Assembly: GCA_020217165.1 (NCBI GenBank)
Contig: JAIWOE010000229.1
Coordinates: 1 to 5,467, forward strand
Direction: 5' to 3'
Source of the DNA: Desulfovibrio sp.
Lineage (GTDB): Bacteria > Desulfobacterota > Desulfovibrionia > Desulfovibrionales > Desulfovibrionaceae
DNA length: 5,467 bases
The notes beneath the pieces are model-generated. The model worked only from the letters and a program-made list of their open reading frames with translations. It was not told where the DNA came from and ran no database searches. Of the stretch, positions 1 through 5,251 are shown in pieces (within the stretch, counting starts at the first letter, position 1; every line of letters begins with the position of its first letter). A program made the translations under genes and the position numbers.

Positions 1-507
1 TACGAGGCCACCAAGGACCTGGAAACCGAACCCCAGACCATCCAAGGCTGGGACGGCCCGGTGCAGGTGGACGTGATCAAGGGGAAAAAGATCACCGCGG
101 TGCCCATCCTGCGTGCCGGCCTGGGCATGCTGGACGGCGTGCTGGACATGATCCCCAGCGCAAAGGTGAGTGTGGTGGGCATCTTCCGCAACGAGGAAAC
201 CCTGGAGCCGGTGCGCTATTTTACCAAGCTGGCCAAGGATCTGCCCGAGCGCGTGGCCCTGATCCTTGATCCCATGCTCGCCACCGGCGGCACCCTGGTG
301 GCCACCATAGACCTGCTCAAGGAGGCGGGGTGCCAGTCCATCAAGGGGCTGTTCCTGGTGGCCGCCCCGGAAGGCATTGCCCGCCTGCGCCAGACACATC
401 CGGATGTGGATATTTACACCGCCGCCGTGGATGAACGATTGAACGAGCAGGGCTATATCCTGCCTGGTCTGGGCGACGCAGGTGACCGCATCTTCGGCAC
501 CCGCTGA
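1..507 (+). CDS. upp: Uracil phosphoribosyltransferase, C-terminal part (5' end outside window)
   Basis: This enzyme converts uracil and PRPP to UMP and diphosphate in the cytoplasmic pyrimidine salvage pathway. The frame is open from base 1 (YEATKDLE...) and stops at TGA 505-507, giving 168 residues; the family is usually about 208, so roughly 40 N-terminal residues lie upstream. Visible family hallmarks are [18 protein letters not shown], the [10 protein letters not shown] stretch, the PRPP-binding loop [11 protein letters not shown] (codons for DPMLATGGT at about 270-296), and the uracil-binding C-terminus [25 protein letters not shown]. Codon use is strongly GC-rich. In many bacteria upp is followed by a uracil permease gene; here a palindrome and a methyltransferase follow instead. 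The identification is secure; the lineage (Desulfovibrio-like) is an inference from remembered sequences. Confidence 0.97.
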   Translation, partial: YEATKDLETEPQTIQGWDGPVQVDVIKGKKITAVPILRAGLGMLDGVLDMIPSAKVSVVGIFRNEETLEPVRYFTKLAKDLPERVALILDPMLATGGTLVATIDLLKEAGCQSIKGLFLVAAPEGIARLRQTHPDVDIYTAAVDERLNEQGYILPGLGDAGDRIFGTR

Positions 508-541
508 CCCCGCGCGCCTGCCGGCATCCCCGTCATTCCTC

Positions 542-597
542 TGGCTAGTGTTGCGTCCTCAAAATATGTCCATATGTGGAAGACGCAACACTGGTCA
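542..597. repeat. Long inverted repeat (16-bp stem) between upp and the methyltransferase
   Basis: The 11-base arms AGTGTTGCGTC (547-557) and GACGCAACACT (582-592) are exact reverse complements. Allowing G-U pairs, the stem extends outward to 542 and 597, for 16 pairs. The 24-base AT-rich loop carries its own small hairpin, TCCA (569-572) with TGGA (577-580). No T-run follows on the plus strand, and none on the minus strand, so it is not a canonical intrinsic terminator. It could be a U-tract-less terminator or 3' stabiliser for upp, an operator for the downstream gene, or a miniature repeat. The structure is directly visible; its role is unknown. Confidence 0.8.
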
Positions 598-619
598 CTC
601 ATTACATAAGGAGAAAAGG

Positions 620-1339
620 ATGAATCCCACACATCAATCCATCTATGCGAAAGATCGAGTCAACAAGCTTTACGAAGGGGGATGGGACCCGCTAAGCTAC
701 ATGAAAATAATCAACGCCGCGGGGTTGGACCTTAACGGCAAAAAAATTCTTGATATAGGTGGCAATACTGGCGGCCTTTCACTTGAAATGGCTCGTGAGG
801 GCGCCCATGTCACGGTCAGCGATCCGGGCCCCCCGCTGCAGGTGACCAGTAAGATTCTGATCGCTGTCGCACAGGAAGAGGGGTTGTCTCTGAACATTCA
901 GACTGACGGCCTGTACGAGTGCTCCGAAAAGTACTCCTCCTCGACTTTTGATATCGTTGTCTGTTTCGGCCTGCTGTATCATTTCAGAAACCCACACGAT
1001 GTCATTGATCGTCTCAACAGGATTTCGCCTATCCTTTTGCTGGGAACGCACACTATCGCCGGTAACGACTACCGCATGGTGAATCGCCTGAGTCCCGGCA
1101 TGATCACAAGAAAGGATTTTTTCAGCAAGGACCAGGTATTCTCCGGATACCACATCACCAAGCCCATGGTTGAGAGAATGCTGATGGCTTCCGGCTTCAA
1201 GAATATCAAGCTGCTCACCGATCCGTCGGTCGATTTCCCGAAGAAGTCGTACCCCGGTGTCGGCAATTCCGGCTATTGGATTTGCGAGCGGGCCACGTTG
1301 CTCACCGGCAAGGAAAACTGGATTTATTACCCCAGATAG
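620..1339 (+). CDS. Class I SAM-dependent methyltransferase of unknown substrate
   Basis: This 239-residue protein has a Rossmann-type methyltransferase core. The SAM-binding motif I is ILDIGGNTGGLS (residues 43-54), the acidic residue ending strand 2 is D68 in VTVSDPG, and the motif IV region is DIVVCFGLLYHFRNP (111-125), a form common in the Methyltransf_25 and CmoB/UbiG-like groups. The frame is open further upstream (from 482), but that part overlaps the end of upp and the palindrome. ATG 620 is preceded by AAGGAG at 608-613 with 6 bases of spacing and is clearly the start. The stretch 126-239 should form a substrate cap but gives no hint of substrate. Base use is visibly more A/T-rich than in upp, suggesting acquisition. 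No partner gene adjoins it; the next gene starts about 316 bases on. The fold call is firm; a tRNA, small-molecule or glycolipid substrate cannot be told apart. Confidence 0.88.
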   Translation: MNPTHQSIYAKDRVNKLYEGGWDPLSYMKIINAAGLDLNGKKILDIGGNTGGLSLEMAREGAHVTVSDPGPPLQVTSKILIAVAQEEGLSLNIQTDGLYECSEKYSSSTFDIVVCFGLLYHFRNPHDVIDRLNRISPILLLGTHTIAGNDYRMVNRLSPGMITRKDFFSKDQVFSGYHITKPMVERMLMASGFKNIKLLTDPSVDFPKKSYPGVGNSGYWICERATLLTGKENWIYYPR

Positions 1340-1348
1340 CCTCTTGTG

Positions 1349-1390
1349 GCTTCGAATGTGGTGTCATGGTTTGTCCCCACATTGCAAAGC
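1349..1390. repeat. Imperfect hairpin just after the methyltransferase stop
   Basis: AATGTGG (1355-1361) pairs with CCACATT (1377-1383), and GCTT (1349-1352) pairs with AAGC (1387-1390) across a small internal loop. It starts ten bases after the methyltransferase stop codon. There is no T-run, so it may be an mRNA 3' end stabiliser or chance. Confidence 0.3.
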
Positions 1391-1536
1391 AGAATGGCGA
1401 CACAGACCGTCGTGTAGTCTTGCTGGGCGAACCGCCTTGGGGCTGTAGATTTTGAAGGGCTCCAAGTGTTGTTGAAACTCTCTTTTTAGTTGAATAGTTG
1501 ATGATCTGCAGTCGGCACTCGGCGTGTTTGCCATCC

Positions 1537-1566
1537 CCCCTCGGCAGCAGGAGGGGCGTTTCTTTT
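1537..1566 (+). terminator. Probable rho-independent terminator
   Basis: CCCCTC (1537-1542) pairs with GAGGGG (1551-1556) around an 8-base loop, followed by a T-rich tract GTTTCTTTTT (1558-1567). The stem is short but all G/C-rich and the T-tract lies on the plus strand. It would end transcription coming from the methyltransferase, or act as an attenuator about 90 bases before the next start codon at 1656. Confidence 0.6.
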
Positions 1567-1655
1567 TGCGGGAATTGGCCTCGTGGCGGACCATATCCGA
1601 CACCCTGTGGCGCGATGGTCCCTGCATACCACCCAAAGGAAACAAGGAGGTTGGC

Positions 1656-2573
1656 ATGCAGCGTGATCCGCATTTCATGGAGTATCTCCCCACGGGGCGG
1701 CTGTTTGTGGAGAGGCAAGGCTGTTCGATGAGCAGTACCAATGATGACGCCGGGCTGGTGCTGCAGGTCCGGTCCTGGGAGGAAGGCTGCGGGGTGCTGG
1801 TCTGGGGTGCCGAAGGCTGGGTGGAAGACGACTCGGCTCTACCGGGCCGGCTCTTGCCTGTCGACGTGGATGCCCTGGACCAGGACCATCCCCTGCGCCT
1901 GTTTGCGGCCACGATTCCACAGGAGGTCCGGGACTTGGTGCAGCAGTTCCCCACACGGCAGGTGCGGTTGCTGAAAATTCTGCGCAGCCAGCCGGAAACT
2001 CTGACCTGGGCGGTCACGCATCCCACGCTGTTCTGGCTGGCCGCTGGCATGCTGGACGATTCGGCATCGGTGGAATCGGTCTGCGAACAGTTCCCGCGCT
2101 CCATGTGCCGGGCCTGTTACTGGATATTTGGCCTGAAGGCGGAACTTGGCGCGTTGCTGGTGCACAAACTGCAACGATTCCCTTTCACCGATGCTGCGGA
2201 GCGCCTGTTGCATCAGCTGGTGTTATCGCCTGGTGTGGACGAGGCGCTGAACCTGTTGCCATGGCTGGACTGGGATGATGCGTGTGCGCTGTGGCGAAGC
2301 TGTGCAGGCTATTCCTCAGGAGGTGTTTCGCCTCCCGCGCGTTCGGCAACGCCCGTGGCAGAGGATTTTGTATACAACTGCATCAACATTGCAGCATCTT
2401 CTCGCAGACTATCTCGCAGCCAATCTGGTTCCAGCACTTCCGCAGCCGCCCCCATACCCAGCACCCAGCGCTTGACCTCTTGCCGGCCGGAGGTTTGCAT
2501 TTCCAGCACAATGTCACCACTTTCCAGCTCTGTGATGCACTGGGACGGGCTCCAGGTGCGCTCTTTGATGTAG
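1656..2573 (+). CDS. Hypothetical protein, probably 3'-truncated by a rearrangement
   Basis: ATG 1656 is preceded by a strong AAGGAGG (1644-1650) five bases away, so this start is well supported although the frame is open from 1524. The frame runs 305 codons. Residues 1 to about 215 look like a true soluble protein: an acidic, Trp-containing N-terminal part (EEGCGVLVWGAEGWVEDD) followed by Leu-rich amphipathic helices (VRLLKILRSQPETL, HPTLFWLAAGML, LGALLVHKLQRFPF, EALNLLPWLDWDDACALW). From about base 2309 onward the frame is only the antisense of the convergent WYL gene and turns low-complexity (Ser/Arg/Pro-rich), so the native C-terminus is probably missing. There is no signal peptide or membrane segment. 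I do not recognise the family; the repeated 'LL..L...P..L..A...P.LFWLLA' feel weakly recalls the N-terminal part of some proteobacterial PcfJ-like proteins, but that is only an impression. Confidence 0.65.
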   Translation: MQRDPHFMEYLPTGRLFVERQGCSMSSTNDDAGLVLQVRSWEEGCGVLVWGAEGWVEDDSALPGRLLPVDVDALDQDHPLRLFAATIPQEVRDLVQQFPTRQVRLLKILRSQPETLTWAVTHPTLFWLAAGMLDDSASVESVCEQFPRSMCRACYWIFGLKAELGALLVHKLQRFPFTDAAERLLHQLVLSPGVDEALNLLPWLDWDDACALWRSCAGYSSGGVSPPARSATPVAEDFVYNCINIAASSRRLSRSQSGSSTSAAAPIPSTQRLTSCRPEVCISSTMSPLSSSVMHWDGLQVRSLM

Positions 2574-3361
2574 GGAGCCAGGGTGGCAGCCACTTTGACA
2601 CGCAAAAAGAACGGCTCTGCCCAGACCACGCCAAAGGCGCTGCCCAGCAAGGCCTCGGGATCAAAGTCCCGTGGCGGGTCGAAGTGCGCTTCTTCCATGG
2701 TCAGAGACTGGATGCGCTCCACGGCGATGCAGCGGATATCCAGATATTTTGTGGATTGCACCAGGCAGTACAAACCGCCGCAGTGCTCGAACAGATACAA
2801 TGGATTGATGTGGAACTGGACATCCCGTTTTTTGGAAAATGACGTGTAGGCAATATGACAGGTCACGCGGCGCAACATGGCCTTGATCAGCGCATCCAGC
2901 AGGTCTTCCTTGCCGCAATAATCCTTGGAGCACTTGTCCAACGCCTTCATGACGTCTTGCATCCGGCCAAGCATGGCGGAAAATCCAGACGGCAGGGTGC
3001 CGCCCACCTTTTCCAGTGCGCCGTCCACCTGCTCTTTCCAATCCACAAGATTGGCCAGGGACGAGGTGTTTCGCACGGCGTACAGGGCGATGCATTCTTC
3101 CAGGGTCAACTCTGCAGGAAACAGCCAGTTGTTGGGGAGCTTGTGCAGAAACGTCTCGTCAAATCGCCAGCGCTTTTCCCGTTCCCCGGCGGGCAGCTCA
3201 TCGTACAGGGGGAACTGGAGGTCCTGCAGGGTTTCCAGCATGCGCCGGGCCTGGCGTTCGCCGGTATCCAGGGCTTCGGCCAGTTCCTTGAGGGTCGCGC
3301 CACTTTTGCGGCCGATACACCGGATGGCCGCCGCCAGTTTGCCGAGTCGTTTTTCGCGCAT
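2309..3361 (-). CDS. WYL-domain transcriptional regulator (HTH-WYL-WCX)
   Basis: This is a cytoplasmic DNA-binding regulator of 350 residues. Residues 1-50 form a winged helix-turn-helix of the HTH_11/DeoR type (KLAAAIRCIGRKSGATLKELAEALDTGERQARRMLETL). Residues 165-225 form the WYL domain (INPLYLFEHCGGLYCLVQS, then RCIAVERIQSL); the signature W-Y-L position reads L197-Y198-C199, a common degenerate form. Residues 250-328 match the WCX extension (FFLRVKVAATLAPYIKER ... VKRWVLGMGAAAEVLEPDWLRDSLRED). WYL domains are thought to sense nucleic-acid or nucleotide ligands and regulate phage defence, DNA repair and other genes. ATG 3361 was chosen because it gives the usual MREKRL-type start; an in-frame TTG at 3394 adds 11 residues and is less likely. 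No strong Shine-Dalgarno is visible. The terminal TGVAERAGGETPPEE is atypical and may be sequence acquired at a junction. No intact regulated system adjoins it. Confidence 0.9.
   Translation of the reverse strand: MREKRLGKLAAAIRCIGRKSGATLKELAEALDTGERQARRMLETLQDLQFPLYDELPAGEREKRWRFDETFLHKLPNNWLFPAELTLEECIALYAVRNTSSLANLVDWKEQVDGALEKVGGTLPSGFSAMLGRMQDVMKALDKCSKDYCGKEDLLDALIKAMLRRVTCHIAYTSFSKKRDVQFHINPLYLFEHCGGLYCLVQSTKYLDIRCIAVERIQSLTMEEAHFDPPRDFDPEALLGSAFGVVWAEPFFLRVKVAATLAPYIKERTWSPSQCITELESGDIVLEMQTSGRQEVKRWVLGMGAAAEVLEPDWLRDSLREDAAMLMQLYTKSSATGVAERAGGETPPEE
2319..2352. repeat. Two small adjacent hairpins at the gene convergence point
   Basis: GGAGGTG (2319-2325) pairs with CGCCTCC (2329-2335) around a TTT loop, using one G-T pair; GCGTT (2339-2343) pairs with AACGC (2348-2352) around CGGC. 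They lie inside the last codons of the WYL gene (encoding its odd tail VAERAGGETPPEE) and at the place where the rightward gene stops looking like real protein. They could form a bidirectional transcription barrier, a REP-like dispersed element, or mark the rearrangement junction. No T-run accompanies them. Confidence 0.45.
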
Positions 3362-3406
3362 GATGGACTGTCCACAGAAAATGATGAAATACAACAGGTG
3401 ATGTGG

Positions 3407-3435
3407 ATGCTATCCTGCGAGCTTCAGCAGGGCAA
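3407..3435 (-). promoter_or_regulatory. Candidate promoter for the WYL regulator
   Basis: Read on the minus strand, TTGCCC (3435-3430) and TAGCAT (3412-3407) are separated by 17 bases. Each matches the sigma-70 consensus at four of six positions. It lies about 45 bases upstream of ATG 3361. The match is modest. Confidence 0.3.
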
Positions 3436-3475
3436 GCCCAGAATGATCACTGAAAATCATAGCAACAGGAGCCCC

Positions 3476-3592
3476 ATGCAGACACGCGCTGCCATCGATA
3501 CAATGATCGCGGTCGCACGCGAGCAACGGATTGTGTCGTGCTTTCCGGGTGATGCCACCACTGCATTCCAGGAAGCCGCCCGCATTTGTTGA
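3476..3592 (+). CDS. Possible small protein, 38 codons
   Basis: ATG 3476 has AGGAG at 3467-3471 with four bases of spacing, and encodes MQTRAAIDTMIAVAREQR... ending QEAARIC. The first half could be a helix. It is transcribed away from the WYL regulator and could be the start of a broken gene, since the reading quality drops after the stop codon and no other frame obviously continues it. I recognise no family. Treat as tentative. Confidence 0.22.
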   Translation: MQTRAAIDTMIAVAREQRIVSCFPGDATTAFQEAARIC

Positions 3593-3756
3593 TGCAGCTG
3601 GACGGTTGCAGCGTTGCCGCATGTGCCACATCCCAGGGGCCGGTGGTGCGATCATCCTTGCCAGGTTATCCATCAGCGCCAGGAGGCGCCAACCGCTGAG
3701 TGGATCTGTGCCGCGCGCGACGGGGTAGTAGTACGAATGCCCCGATACTGCTCTAG

Positions 3757-3792
3757 AAAAAAAAGAGGGCTTGCCTTTCGGCAAACACTCTT
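3757..3792 (-). terminator. Strong rho-independent terminator, leftward
   Basis: On the minus strand AAGAG (3792-3788) and TTGCC (3784-3780) pair with GGCAA (3775-3771) and CTCTT (3767-3763) around a GAAA tetraloop; the middle contains a wobble pair, a G-C pair and one mismatch. The stem runs straight into eight T residues (plus-strand A's at 3757-3764). This is a textbook intrinsic terminator for leftward transcription. No recognisable leftward gene precedes it within the window, so the gene it served was probably removed or displaced by the insertion elements to its right. Confidence 0.8.
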
Positions 3793-3856
3793 CATCAAGT
3801 CTTGGTAGTAAGGGAAGGATTCGGCAGGATCCATTAAAATCATTGACAAAAGCTCA

Positions 3857-3946
3857 ATGTATGTGCCCCGGCTATGTGATCACTGTATATGGGCCTATCA
3901 GGGGTGTCAACATGGCCGGAATGAAGCTGACTTCCACCTAACCTGA
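3857..3946 (+). CDS. Possible Cys/His-rich mini-ORF, 29 codons
   Basis: The frame from ATG 3857 contains CDHC followed by GCQHGRN, a spacing reminiscent of a zinc-binding site (CxxC, then CxH). The frame stays open upstream to 3812 (ending SIKIIDKSS before the ATG), and no Shine-Dalgarno precedes the ATG, so this may be the tail of a broken gene rather than a complete one. Its TGA overlaps the presumed left end of the IS1380 element. I recognise no family. Confidence 0.2.
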   Translation: MYVPRLCDHCIWAYQGCQHGRNEADFHLT

Positions 3947-4000
3947 GCGTTTCACCAGCCTGACACCAGGTCAGCTCTGGCGTATCATTTCGTTATTGTT

Positions 4001-4006
4001 TATAAT
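4001..4006 (+). promoter_or_regulatory. Perfect -10 hexamer ahead of IS1380 transposase
   Basis: TATAAT lies about 50 bases upstream of ATG 4057 inside an AT-rich stretch (3985-4010). No good TTGACA-like -35 is found 16-18 bases upstream (TGGCGT at 3978-3983 is the best-placed hexamer), fitting the weak promoters usual for transposases. Confidence 0.45.
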
Positions 4007-4056
4007 TACATCCAGCCAACGACCATGATCGGTTCACCCATTTGGTGGAGGGCTGG

Positions 4057-4847
4057 ATGTCCACGCGCAAAACCACCAGGGCAAATTTCATCCACGATGT
4101 CCAGGTCACCAACGATTGCCTGACCAGCCGGGCCGGGCTCAACCCCTTCGTTCGCTCCCTGCGCGGCGTCGATCTTTTTCCGCATCTTCACCGCCTCTTC
4201 GGCTCCATGCGCAAGCACCCAAAAGGCGCGCCCGTTGATGAGCTGCTCAAGCAGGTGCTCTATTTTCTTTTCGACGGCACCAGTCGCCATCTGGCGTACT
4301 TCGACACCCTGGCCAAGGACCCTTGCGACGCCGCCGTCATCGAAACCGCCCCTGAGGACATGGCCTCCTCGCACACCATCAAGCGGTTCTACCAGGCCTT
4401 TTCCCCGCAACGAATCTATCTTTTTCCACGGCTGTTTCAGCAGCTTTTCCACTGGCGGCTCGCGATCGCCACACCGAGTGTCATTGAGCTGAACATCGAC
4501 ACCATGGTCATGGAAAACGACCAGGCCCCGAAGCGCCATGGCGTCAAACCCACCTATAAGAAGGTCCTGGGCTTCCAGCCTCTCCAGATGACTTGGGGCC
4601 GTTACATCATCGACGCCGTCTTCCGTGGCGGCGACAAGCATTCCAAACAACGGCGACACCGCAAAGCAGATGATCCGCCACGTCGTGCGCATGATCCGCA
4701 CTCGATACAGCGAGATCATGCCCATCATCACCCGCATGGACTCCGGCTTCTTCGACCAGGACCTCTTTGCCGAGATGGAGCAGCCCCACCATCCACTCCT
4801 ACCACCAGCGCGGGACGGACGAATTGGTACACCGGGCCTTCAAGAGA
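4057..4847 (+). pseudogene. IS1380-family transposase, frameshifted, internally deleted and truncated
   Basis: ATG 4057 follows GGAGG (4047-4051). Residues 1-196 read in one frame and include family landmarks: LLKQVLYFLFDGTSRHLAYFD, then VIELNIDTMVM with the first catalytic Asp at 148, then GVKPTYKKV, GFQPLQMTWGRYIIDAVFRGG. After KHS one extra A in the run 4645-4647 shifts the frame; NNGDTAKQMIRHVVRMIRTRYSE and RMDSGFFDQDLFAEMEQ (second catalytic Asp region) continue in the next frame to about 4783. Then roughly 100 or more residues are missing and the C-terminal YHQRGTDELVHRAFKR resumes in the third frame at 4800-4847. The chain then stops at the IS3 fragment. The family is normally about 430-450 residues and encoded by one uninterrupted frame, so this copy is dead. 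Confidence 0.9.
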
Positions 4848-4934
4848 AGTGGTCCCGGTAGTCTGGACAGTTCAGCGGCGTTCTTAAGGTGGAGTCTGGG
4901 GTGTCGGGTTATGCCGCGTCGCCTCTTTTCTCTT

Positions 4935-4985
4935 CCTGGGGTGCCGTTTCCGGAGCACCCAGGAGGGGGGCATGCCCCCCTCCTG
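4935..4985. repeat. Perfect 26-bp palindrome overlapping a second hairpin
   Basis: Bases 4960-4985 form an exact palindrome: CAGGAGGGGGG, CATG in the centre, then its complement. A second stem pairs CCTGGG+TGC (4935-4944, one bulged G) with GCACCCAGG (4955-4963). The two stems share bases 4960-4963 and cannot both form completely. They lie 10 bases beyond the IS3 OrfB stop codon, within the IS3 3' region. No T-run follows on either strand. A block against incoming transcription or an mRNA-stabilising structure is likely. Confidence 0.8.
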
Positions 4986-4995
4986 AGCGGCTGGC

Positions 4996-5250
4996 TCAAT
5001 ATACATCCATGGGCCGACGGCCGTCAAAACATGAATGTGGCCGGCGGTGGTTGTAGAACCTGAACCAGTCACCCAGCGCCTGCCGGGCTTGGCTCCCTGA
5101 CGAAAGCTCCCGTAAATACACACATTCGTACTTCACTGAGCGCCAAAGACGTTCAATGAAGACGTTGTCCAGCCAGCGGCCGCGGCCGTCCATGGAGATG
5201 GCCACGCCCGCCTCCTTCAGCCGTTGCGTGAATGCAATGCTGGTGAACTG
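4996..5250 (-). pseudogene. IS3-family transposase OrfB, C-terminal fragment
   Basis: The fragment begins QFTSIAFTQRLKEAGVAISM, continues with WLDNVFIERLWRSVKYE, and ends FYNHRRPHSCFDGRRPMDVY before TGA at 4998-4996. This is the end of the rve integrase-core domain, with the catalytic Glu of the DDE triad in DNVFIERLW. The two catalytic aspartates (in the upstream WxxDIT-like and HSDxGxQFTS motifs) are absent because the sequence breaks immediately before QFTS. A full OrfB is about 270-300 residues. The upstream codons in the same frame (to 5331) belong to an unrelated integrase fragment in another frame. Confidence 0.92.
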
Positions 5251-5251
5251 G

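Larger units (their letters stand above)
1340..1655. other. Gene-poor spacer between methyltransferase and hypothetical gene
   Basis: I find no convincing coding region in these 316 bases; the ORFs that cross it on either strand lack ribosome binding sites and recognisable protein features. It holds an imperfect hairpin at its left end and an intrinsic terminator at 1537-1566. The stretch 1470-1505 is T-rich on the plus strand (CTCTTTTTAG, GTTGAATAGTTG) and could be a remnant of an older gene or a promoter area, but no well-spaced -35/-10 pair stands out. The leader of the next gene lies in 1567-1655. Confidence 0.5.
3362..4056. other. Long region without a convincing gene
   Basis: About 700 bases separate the WYL start from the IS1380 transposase start. 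The minus strand holds an ORF of 124 codons (3410-3784), but its first codons lie inside an intrinsic terminator and its product (Pro, Cys, Met mixtures with no pattern) is not recognisable. The plus strand holds a 38-codon ORF at 3476 and a 29-codon Cys/His-rich ORF at 3857, both listed separately. A strong leftward terminator lies at 3757-3792. From about 3942 the sequence probably belongs to the IS element. I see no tRNA-like sequence. The region looks like decayed coding DNA left after mobile-element activity. Confidence 0.5.
3942..4849 (+). mobile_element. IS1380-family insertion sequence remnant (left part)
   Basis: The transposase at 4057-4847 defines the element. Its left terminus is inferred to lie near 3942 (CCTGAGCGTTTCACC), because IS1380-family ends often begin with CC and the leader before the transposase is typically about 100 bases; no right inverted repeat remains to confirm it. 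A short stem, CTGAC/GTCAG, lies at about 3960-3974. The right part of the element was lost where the IS3-family fragment begins at about 4850. The left boundary is approximate. Confidence 0.6.
4850..5250 (-). mobile_element. IS3-family insertion sequence remnant (3' end)
   Basis: It carries the C-terminal 84 codons of an IS3-type OrfB and 146 bases of downstream sequence. The terminus at about 4850 (plus-strand TGGTCCCGG, then TCTGGACAG at 4862-4870) has the TG start and internal TGGACA seen in ends of IS3-family members. It abuts the IS1380 transposase tail directly, so the element appears to have inserted into, or recombined within, that older IS. Its 5' half, including the other terminus, is missing at the junction with the integrase fragment near 5251. 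Confidence 0.75.

Noticed and set aside
547..592. CRISPR repeat or array
   Set aside because: The palindromic unit occurs once in the window, with no regularly spaced copies.
1364..2104. Minus-strand ORF of 246 codons
   Set aside because: It lies opposite the hypothetical gene at 1656 and is Ser/Arg/Pro-rich without pattern; the plus-strand frame has the strong RBS.
2855..3592. Plus-strand ORF of 245 codons
   Set aside because: Most of it is the antisense of the WYL regulator; only the last 38 codons, with their own RBS, were kept as a tentative small ORF.
3410..3784. Minus-strand ORF of 124 codons in the gene-poor region
   Set aside because: Its start lies within a strong intrinsic terminator, there is no RBS, and the product shows no recognisable domain.
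3400..3800. tRNA or attachment-site tRNA next to the integrase zone
   Set aside because: No GGTTCGAATCC-like T-arm or cloverleaf was found on either strand.
4645..4650. Programmed frameshift in the IS1380 transposase
   Set aside because: IS1380-family transposases are made from one continuous frame, no canonical slippery heptamer is present, and the copy has further lesions downstream; a simple one-base insertion fits better.
4006..4737. Minus-strand ORF of 243 codons
   Set aside because: It is the antisense of the IS1380 transposase, whose family motifs are clear on the plus strand; no RBS or family pattern is seen in this frame.
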